This document shows positions 27,407 through 33,941 of a DNA stretch of 33,941 nt, piece after piece (position 1 is the first letter of the stretch; every line of letters starts with the position of its first letter). The stretch is from Hondaea fermentalgiana (lineage: Eukaryota > Sar > Bigyra > Thraustochytrida > Thraustochytriidae). The notes under the pieces were generated by a model that was not told the DNA's origin, did not search any database, and saw nothing but the letters and a program-made list of their open reading frames with translations. Location: NCBI GenBank assembly GCA_014084085.1, contig NPFB01000124.1, forward strand, positions 85,580 through 119,520, given 5' to 3'. Position numbers and translations under genes: made by a program.

Positions 27407-28573
27407 TCAAAAGCTCGCTGATTCGACGACAGCATCTGTGTGGTGGGCGTGGGCGCTACCTCCCTGATGATTGATTGAAGTGGGTATTCGTTTGTCGTGA
27501 CCAGCTCGTGGATCATTATCGTAGGTGCTGCCATTGTAGTCGTAGAGCTCTGGGGACTCTTGATCTGCGTCAGCATCGTTTTCTTCGGCACTGGCATGCG
27601 GGAAAGGCGCAAGAACTTCGGCAACGCTCTCAAAGAGGGACCTCTTCCAGCCGCCCCCGCCATTAGGGGCGACAGGGTCTGCGCCGGATGATCCGCCGTG
27701 ACTACGTTCCCATTTCAATTCGAGCTCGCGATCAAGCTTGGCCCGCAACGCGTTAATTTCTACATTTTTGTCCTCGAGTTCGTGCTTGAGAAAGTTAATC
27801 TCGGACCGAAGTTGGACGAGCTCAGCGGAACGGTCAGTGAGGGAGTCTTGGCGCCGCCGCGCGGGATGGTACAAAAGGTCGGGTTCCGCCCCGGAGCCCG
27901 ACGAATTCCAGCTTGCAGACGGCGACGGAAGAGGCTTTGTGGCTGAAGCTTGCGTCGTTTGGTTCACGCTGCCATCACCCGCGGGGCTTCCCGAAGGCGT
28001 CATTCCCGAAGACGCTACCGGGGAGCTCTTTCTTGCGTGCAAGGAGAGGTCGTTTGTGGAGGAGGAAGGAGAGGAAGAGGGGTCCAAGGAAGATTCGATG
28101 GGCCAGGACTGCCCAGTGCTTGTCTTGGACTCTTCGATTTGCTTTGGCTGCTTTGGCTGCGCATCCTCTGCATCAACGCGAGTCCTTGATTCCGTTTCTG
28201 ATGAGGCTGTTGCGGAGCTCTCGACGGTTTGTTGTTGATCTGACGGTTTTTGTAGCTGTCCGTGCTGCAATTGATCGATTTGGGCGCGGAGCGCTCGATT
28301 GTCCTTGCGAAGGGTGTCGGTGAGCGATTTCCATTTTTCGCGCTCTTGAACGAGAGCCTTGTACGTATTTTGTCCCTGTAGCTGTTTGACCTGGGCCTGG
28401 TAGTTGGCGACGTCCTTGGTGGCCTCCTCGAGTCGCAAGAGCGTGTCGTCGAGTTCGTGTTCGAGGTTGCCGATCCGGCTCTTGGCGGCGTACTCGCGCT
28501 CCGCAAACTCGAGTTTGACCTTGGCGAGGTGAGCCGCGATGAGCCGCAGGCCCTCGCCGCTCGCGTCGCCCAT
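27407..28573 (-). CDS. two-segment coiled-coil protein of unknown function
   Basis: The protein has 388 residues. Coiled coil 1 spans about 16-106, with heptad-like Leu/Ile spacing and many Glu, Lys, Arg and Gln. A Ser/Pro/Gln-rich disordered linker covers about 107-244. Coiled coil 2 spans about 245-291. The tail has a possible amphipathic helix, G-W-K-R-S-L-F-E-S-V-A-E-V-L (308-321), and an acidic/His-rich end. There is no signal peptide, membrane helix or enzyme motif. The layout suggests a scaffold, tether or cytoskeletal adaptor, but I recognise no family. The frame is open to 28681, but the extra residues are Arg/Gly low-complexity, so the ATG at 28573 (M-G-D-A-S-G) is used; an upstream start remains possible. 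Confidence 0.8.
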   Translation of the reverse strand: MGDASGEGLRLIAAHLAKVKLEFAEREYAAKSRIGNLEHELDDTLLRLEEATKDVANYQAQVKQLQGQNTYKALVQEREKWKSLTDTLRKDNRALRAQIDQLQHGQLQKPSDQQQTVESSATASSETESRTRVDAEDAQPKQPKQIEESKTSTGQSWPIESSLDPSSSPSSSTNDLSLHARKSSPVASSGMTPSGSPAGDGSVNQTTQASATKPLPSPSASWNSSGSGAEPDLLYHPARRRQDSLTDRSAELVQLRSEINFLKHELEDKNVEINALRAKLDRELELKWERSHGGSSGADPVAPNGGGGWKRSLFESVAEVLAPFPHASAEENDADADQESPELYDYNGSTYDNDPRAGHDKRIPTSINHQGGSAHAHHTDAVVESASF

Positions 28574-29964
28574 GCGAGATCCCGCCGCGCGCGAGCGAGC
28601 GCGCACGCGTCCGCGAGGGCGGCGAATCGGCCACGATCCGGGCGTCCTTTTTCCCCCTCTCTCGCCGGCCTCTGTCTCCACTCGCGCTTGCGGCCGCCGG
28701 TGGCGCCCGCGCGTGGCTCGCGCGAAGCCGCGTCTGCGCGCGGGATACCTCGCCGCGACGCAGGCCCGCGTCCGCGCCGCAGCCAGCCGCAGCGCGCGAG
28801 GCCCGAGCTTGTTCTGCTGGGCCGACGCGACGAGATGCCTGTTGCAAATACCGGAGTCGTAACACTAGGCCTAGCCTAGCAGGACAGAACAGACGCGAGG
28901 AAAAAAAAGAAGAAGCAGCATGAATAACAGCTGACTGACTAACCAAACCATGGCGCAGGGACGGATGTGTTCGCTCGCGGTTGCTGTTCTGGGCCTCTTC
29001 CTTCACCTGGGACCAGAGGGGTGTTACGTGCGACGATGGTCTGTCTGAGAGGGAGGGTGTCTGTGCAGCAGGCTTGCTCAGATCTATCTGAGCCATCATC
29101 GTGACGAAGAAGGACGATCGCAATAATGGCAGAGCTGATACGATCATGCTGAGCGAGGTTTGAAAGATAAGGTCTGCTCGGCTGCGATCGCTGGTCGCTA
29201 ACCAGTTCGACTTACAGGAGTTGTTCGCTTTCTCTCTTATTGGCTAGATCAAGATTATACCCACCCGGTACGTTATCTTCTTAAGGCGCACAAGAGCGAA
29301 CAAAGTGAGCATAGAATGAAAGCTAGCATGAAGTGAAGACAAGCAAAACCGGTCGATTTTTACGACTTGTCGAGGCAAACTTTTCATCGAGACAAGCTTT
29401 TCATCGAGATAGGCTTTTCAACGAGGCAGGCTTTTACATTGAAATAGGCAAGCTTCTCATTGAAAGAAGCAAGGTTTTCATTGAAAGAAGCAAGCTTTTC
29501 ATTGAGGCAAAGTTTTCATTGAGACAAGCTTTCAAGCTTTTCATCGAGGCAAGCTCTTCTTTGAGGCAAGCTTTTCTTCGAGGCAAGCTTTTCATTTTCC
29601 AAGCGTCGCTTCTTTTCAAGGCATCGATTTTCCAAGGTTTCTGAAGCGATGACGCGCACTTTGCTTGGCGGCCCTCACCTCCGAGTCGCCCACGCTGGGT
29701 TAAGCCTTTTCAAGTCTTGGGCTGAAGCGCCTTTCTGGATGGGCCGGGTGGTGGCTGACTTGGCAAAGATACAAACGAGCAAAGAGCAAGAACAACCAAC
29801 CGTCGGCTCGACGTCGGCGTGCTCGCCAAAGTCCTGACGAAGCGAAAGAGTGGCGGCGACAGCGGCGGCGGCGACGACGGCAACGACGACGAAGGTGGCG
29901 GTGGCAACGTCCGAGACGGCGGCGAGAGCGACGCAATCGACGTTGACGGCGCATTTCGCTCAAG
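28574..29964. other. divergent intergenic region with a minisatellite
   Basis: This 1.39-kb head-to-head spacer between the coiled-coil gene (-) and the p24-like gene (+) probably holds both promoters. Its notable content is the 17-bp-unit minisatellite at 29371-29595 and a CGG/CGA-rich stretch at 29852-29905. Open frames on both strands have no domain. Confidence 0.45.
29371..29595. repeat. degenerate minisatellite, consensus YGAGRCAAGCTTTTCAT, about 12 units
   Basis: About twelve units can be laid out. Most are 17 bp; one is 18 bp, three consecutive ones are 21 bp, and one is 25 bp. The longer ones arise by inserting AAGCAAG-like or CAAGCTTT-like blocks. HindIII-type AAGCTT cores recur in many units. 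The overlapping plus-strand frame (Phe-Ile-Glu and Arg-Gln-Ala-Phe repeats) starts from GTG rather than ATG and is not called as a gene. Confidence 0.8.
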
Positions 29965-30480
29965 ATGGAGTCACGCGTGGCGCTGCTGGAGCGACGTATC
30001 GCGGGCGCGGGGTTCGCGGCTGAGGAGCAGGCAGGCGGGGCGGGACTCACAGAGCGTCTGCACGCGCTGGCTACGCGAGTTGCGCACGTGGAGTCAGAGC
30101 GACCCGCGCTAGCGGCGGCTCGGCTTAAAACGCAAGAGCAACAGCTCCGAGTTGCGGCCCTTGCGACGGACGCGGAGGTGCTCATGCTTCAAGCGCGTCG
30201 ATTGCAAGAGTTGAATGCGCAATGCGAAGAGATCAAGAAGCTTGCTGCGAGCCCAGGCGTTGTTGATCAGGACGCGCTTGTCCCGGATGCAATTCTTGCG
30301 CGCGAGGTGGCCACCGCCAAGCTTGTTGCGCGCAGGTCGGAAGTGAGCGAACAGGTGCGCGCGCTTGTGCACGACTACGCGCTCTGGATCGACTCGGTGA
30401 ATGCCACACTCTTAGCGTCATCATCATCATCATCGTCATCGTCATCATCATCATCATCAGCAGCAGCAGCACAATCATGA
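29965..30480 (+). CDS. small coiled-coil protein, possibly a divergent dynactin p24 subunit
   Basis: The protein has 171 residues and is almost entirely helical until residue 150. Residues 3-13 (S-R-V-A-L-L-E-R-R-I-A), 28-95 and 115-150 have coiled-coil spacing. The order fits dynactin subunit 3/p24: a short N-terminal L-E-R-R-I segment, a long middle coil, and a C-terminal helix with V-x-D-Y-x-x-W-I-D-S-V-N. The length (p24 is about 185) also fits, but similarity is weak and by eye only, so a different small coiled-coil subunit is quite possible. The C-terminus is 14 serines (152-165) then A-A-A-A-Q-S, encoded by TCA/TCG and GCA repeats. The ATG at 29965 has good context (AAGATGG). Function is inferred; the existence of the gene is more certain. 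Confidence 0.68.
   Translation: MESRVALLERRIAGAGFAAEEQAGGAGLTERLHALATRVAHVESERPALAAARLKTQEQQLRVAALATDAEVLMLQARRLQELNAQCEEIKKLAASPGVVDQDALVPDAILAREVATAKLVARRSEVSEQVRALVHDYALWIDSVNATLLASSSSSSSSSSSSSSAAAAQS
30417..30461. repeat. (TCA/TCG)n trinucleotide repeat inside a coding region
   Basis: Fifteen or so TCA/TCG triplets encode the serine run near the C-terminus of the p24-like protein. Only triplet units occur, so length changes would keep the frame. Confidence 0.9.
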
Positions 30481-30882
30481 AATGATGCGGTCAGTCGCTT
30501 TGTTTTGCGGGCATAGATGAAAACAACCAAGATGAGAATGACGTAAGTCTTTGGCTCCAGATAGCGACAGTCTTTTGCCGAGGGTTGGCCTCTTTGACCG
30601 GGAAGGGCAAGAGATGAGTGTATCGTATCATTCGATGTCCGAAACGAACGCTTGACCGGCGAGAAGATAGAATAAGATTGTAGTCGAACGCTGGCCGTGA
30701 GAAAGGCCGCTGGCCTTTTTTTTTTTCTTTCTTTCTCACTCTCGCGCAATTTGAGGTGGCCACAGCCACTGCCACTGCTGAGAATTATTTCCGATTGAAG
30801 CAGCCAAGTCCGGCGGAGATATTGCGGTGTTCAAGGCCAACAAAGGGAAGAATGCGCGCGCTGCTGCCACGACTGCTGGCGA

Positions 30883-30918
30883 ACCCACCCACCCACCAAC
30901 CAACCAACCAACCAACCA
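30883..30918. repeat. (ACCC)n/(AACC)n microsatellite
   Basis: Several ACCC units pass directly into five or six AACC units. Confidence 0.85.
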
Positions 30919-31424
30919 GCAGTTCCCTCCACCCCATCCGCAGCCGACCGCTGGTGGTGGCAGTGGCCGGACGTAATGTGGTGTGAGATATTGGGCGCGG
31001 TTTTGGGGGCCGGCCACCACTGAGAAGTCGTCTTTTGTAAAGTCGAGCTTTCCGTGGCGCGTGGGTGATGTGACGAGACACGGGCCATCGTCGATCGAAC
31101 TTGACATTGCTGGCCCCTTGTTTCCGAAGTCAGTTCGTAACCCGCTGCCGATGCGTGCTTCTTTGTGTAACTCGCTTCTCCAACGGGTAGCCAGCCAGTT
31201 AAGTCAGCCTGCGACGGAGCCATTCTCTGCAGAGACTCATTCAACTGCCCATCCATTCATTCGATTGTCACGGCCAGCTACAGTCAGCAGTGGCAGCAAG
31301 AACCAGCGGCCATCTTACCACTGGTGGCCGTGGCTGGCTCCGGCGTAGTACTACTACTAATAAATCAGCTACTTGGCCGACATGGTCGGCCATGACGGCC
31401 GGCCAAGTCCAGTGGGGTGGCTGC

Positions 31425-31446
31425 GGACGGACGGACGGACGGACGA
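31425..31446. repeat. (GGAC)n microsatellite
   Basis: Five consecutive GGAC units lie here, in otherwise non-coding GC-rich DNA. Confidence 0.85.
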
Positions 31447-32924
31447 CAAGGCCGCAACGAGTTTCTTTTCTCGTCAAGGCTCTGCAAAAGCTTCCATTTC
31501 ACTCATTGGCGCAGGCGAAGAAGGCACAAACCTGCCGCTGTACACCCTTTTTGGCTGCAGCGGCAGCGGCGTGCGGCGACGCAGCAGCTGCAGCTGCAGT
31601 TCCATCCATCCCGTTGTTGGTATCAGCAGCAGCGACAGCATCTTTCAGACTGTCGCGGCAGCCAGGCGGCCGTGCCGATGGCGACTCCCACCAACCCAGC
31701 CAGTCCTTCCTCCGTCCACGATTCGTAACATAAGCATCATTCTCGCCACAACACCATTCGTTTCCCTCTGCTGCTGCTATTGCCAGCCCCAGCGCTGCGC
31801 TGCGCTGGCGGCCTCCGACTTGGCGAAGAAAGAGCTCCATCTATTGCCCGCCACCACCAAAAGCAGCCAGCAGCTGCAGCTGCAGCCGGCCACCACTGGT
31901 GGTAGTAGGCCTACTCTTCTTCTTGTGCGTTACGCCTCTCCTTCTCACCCCTTCGCCAAGACCTGCGCTGGCTGACGCGCGAGGGCCAAGCGGGGCGGCC
32001 ACTGCCAGCAGCGGAGCCGGCCGGCCTCTCGGCGGACGTGTGGTGGCTGGCGAGGCGGTGCGAGGCGAGGCTCGGCATGGCCGCCTCGCGCCGCAGGTTC
32101 GCGTGCTCGGCGGTGCGGCTGGCTCGCCCGAATCGGTGGCTCCCTGAATCGTTGGCTCGTACGAGCCCGGCGAAAGAGGGACGGCGGCCACTCGTCTCTC
32201 TCCCAAGTCTTGAATCTCTTGATGTGAATGGGATGAAACCCGTTGGTTGCCGCAACTTGAGATCTTGAAAGCAATGCAAGTGCGACAGCGACTGCGACGC
32301 GATCGATCCACTTGGCCGCGCGAGCCTGAGAAGAGCTCCCTTCCCGGGCCGAACGACTGACTGGCCGCGAAGCGAAGAAGAGGAGAACTTGGAGCGCGAG
32401 GACCGTTGGCCGTGGGTGGTTCTGCGTGCTTATTTGATTCACTGTCAACTCGGGTGGGTGGCTCGAGTTCGTCGCATCGCTGACCTCGTTTGTTTCTTTT
32501 TTCAAGCAAAGGAGAAGATGCTTACGTGCGCGGAAATGATTGGCTGCCCACTGCCACTTTTCCGCGCCGATTTCCTCGCCGCGCGGCTCGTAACGGCCTC
32601 GCGCCGTTTCGGCGTGCTTACGCGTATTTAATACGCCGTTTCATCAACGCACGCGCGGCGTCTTCTTCAGCGGTGCCGTTGCGCGCGCAAAAGCGATGGC
32701 CCGGGGTCTGGTACACGACGAACGCATGCGAACGCATGTGTGGATGCCGTAAGGGACCCGGCGGAGGGAGGGAATCTTCGGACGCCACCCATTCTCCGCG
32801 CGTCCCCGGCGCGGTGTAGACGGGACGTGGCGTGCGGGTCCAGTGTGCGACGCGAGGTGCTGGCGGCGCATCACGGGACAGCGGCGCAAGTGCGGTATGG
32901 CGCGGCACAAGTGGAGAATCCGCG

Positions 32925-32952
32925 GCGTTCGCACTTGCACAAGTGCGAACGC
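32925..32952. repeat. perfect inverted repeat, 12-bp arms, 4-bp loop
   Basis: GCGTTCGCACTT (32925-32936), loop GCAC, then AAGTGCGAACGC (32941-32952), with no mismatch. Related CAAGTGCGG and CACAAGTGG words lie 30-60 bp to the left, so the inner half-site recurs. It may be a protein-binding dyad or a stable hairpin. Confidence 0.85.
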
Positions 32953-33331
32953 ACTGGCGGCACGCTGGCTGGAAGCTGCGGGCAGCTGCGGGCACGGAGG
33001 CCGCGCGGCTGCGGGCGCTCTCGCGGGAGCCACAGAATCTGTGTCTGCAGCGTCTGAGCGCGAGCGCGCAAGCGTGCGGCTTCAGCGAGGCTTCGCGGCA
33101 CGCCTGCCCGCCCACGCGCGCGGAGAAGCCGAGCCGCGGCGAGACCACGCCGCGCGAGCCACCCGTCTCCGCGTCCCCAAGCCGGACGGGTGGACGCGCG
33201 GCCCTGGCGGGTGGACAGACAGACGGACGGCCACGATGGACAAGTGAATGAATGAATCTCTCCGTCTTCGACTTCGACCTCGACTTCGATTTTTGAACCC
33301 CGCCAGCCCGGCTGTGGGAGGTGTTTGAAAC

Positions 33332-33358
33332 TTTTCAACAGTACCGGCTGTTTCAAAA
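33332..33358. repeat. imperfect hairpin
   Basis: TTTTCAACAG and CTGTTTCAAAA flank the 6-bp loop TACCGG and pair apart from one mismatch and one bulged base. Just to the left, TTGAAAC also complements the right-hand GTTTCAA. Function is unknown. Confidence 0.5.
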
Positions 33359-33941
33359 TCAAAGAGGGAGCGAGCGTGGATTGACAGTGAATCCTCGCCT
33401 CGCCGCGCCTCCGCGCCTTCTTTGCCAGCCCCCCGCGACCATTCCCGCGTTCGCGCGCGCTCTCGCTCGGCGCGGCCGACCGCCTGCGACCTCGCGCGTG
33501 CGCAGACGTCCGGCCGGCTCTGGCCGCAGGGCGCTGAGGCGCGCTGCGGCGCGCTGCGCTGAGCTGAGCGCCGCGTCGGTCTCCGCGCAGGCGCCGGCTT
33601 CCCCGGCACGGATGTACTATGTGGTAAGTAGTATGTGCGAGGAAAGAAAAGGAAAGGACAGGAATGGAAGGCGCGCACGGAGGTTTGAAATGGAGGCGAG
33701 GATACTGCGCACATGCATCCGCCGCCCGCCAGGGGACCCACCCACCGCCGCGCTCCGCTCGCTGCGCCAGCCCTCGCCTCGCCCGCGCTCCGGCCGCGCC
33801 TCGCCGGCCGCGGGACGATCGAGCTCGACGCGCTGTCGTCCTGGCCATGCCGATTTCAAAACCGTGGATGGATGGCACCCGAGCCTCGGCCGCCGCAGGC
33901 CCTGCAGGCCGCGGCCGCTGCAGCTGCCTGCTGCCCGCCCG

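Larger units (their letters stand above)
30481..33941. other. 3.46-kb gene-free right end
   Basis: I support no gene here. Open frames up to about 335 codons occur on both strands, but they overlap one another, have no domain, and are driven by GC content and simple repeats. Contents include AACC and GGAC microsatellites, several GCAGCTGCAGCTGCAG-type blocks (about 31582-31601 and 31871-31890), a hairpin at 33332-33358 and a perfect palindrome at 32925-32952. It may be the promoter or 5' region of a gene beyond the window, or non-coding DNA. Confidence 0.45.

Noticed and set aside
29333..29644. 103-codon frame across the minisatellite, reading repeated Phe-Ile-Glu and Arg-Gln-Ala-Phe units
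   Set aside because: There is no ATG (it starts from GTG), the repeat units are of mixed length, and it ends just beyond the repeat; a chance product is more likely.
31373..31975. 200-codon plus-strand open frame
   Set aside because: Composition follows CAG/CTG and GGAC repeats, with no recognisable motif and overlapping frames of similar length.
32871..33878. 335-codon minus-strand open frame at the right end
   Set aside because: It overlaps several other open frames on both strands, is rich in Arg, Ala and Ser, shows no domain, and runs through simple repeats.

Overview
The window looks like nuclear DNA of a unicellular eukaryote. Its proteins are eukaryotic: a V-ATPase H subunit, a CRAL-TRIO protein, a cyclic-nucleotide-gated channel and a membrane-anchored cytochrome b5 reductase. 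Nearly every gene is one uninterrupted reading frame. Genes sit on both strands and are separated by GC-rich, microsatellite-laden spacers. TAA, TAG and TGA all act as stops. A thraustochytrid-like stramenopile is my best guess from this style, but it is an inference and not proven by any marker gene here. No rRNA, tRNA, CRISPR array, transposase or integrase was seen.

Left part (1-7.9 kb): a transcription-factor-like protein that appears to join an N-terminal NET/ET-type domain to four C2H2 zinc fingers (+); NADH-cytochrome b5 reductase (-), which is head-to-head with a probably mitochondrial malonyl-CoA:ACP transacylase (+); and a SEC14-like CRAL-TRIO lipid-transfer protein (+). Three of these four are linked to lipid metabolism.

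Centre (7.9-20.1 kb): the most unusual part. Six paralogous multi-pass membrane protein genes lie in tandem, all on the minus strand. I call them A to F from left to right: 7975-9348, 10168-11529, 12019-13335, 13829-15209 (pseudogene), 16219-17592 and 18464-20122. I do not recognise the family. All copies share an N-terminal [FI]-[RK]-x-[DES]-S motif, a long hydrophobic core with a G-R-x-x-V-A-D segment, and a sharply conserved H-x-H-[DN]-E...G-E-K signature before the C-terminal hydrophobic part. Copy D is broken by two in-frame stops and two frameshifts. Its closest relative is the adjacent copy E, so this is a family undergoing duplication and loss. A small possible two-exon gene of unknown function lies between D and E.

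Right part (20.1-30.5 kb): a voltage-sensor-type channel with a GYGD selectivity filter and a cyclic-nucleotide-binding domain (+), head-to-head with array gene F; V-ATPase subunit H (+), convergent with a two-segment coiled-coil protein (-); and a small coiled-coil protein that may be a divergent dynactin p24 (+), ending in a serine run encoded by a TCA/TCG microsatellite.

The last 3.46 kb (30.5-33.9 kb) and the first 0.9 kb hold no gene I can support. They are GC-rich, low-complexity sequence, with a perfect 12-bp-arm palindrome near 32.94 kb.
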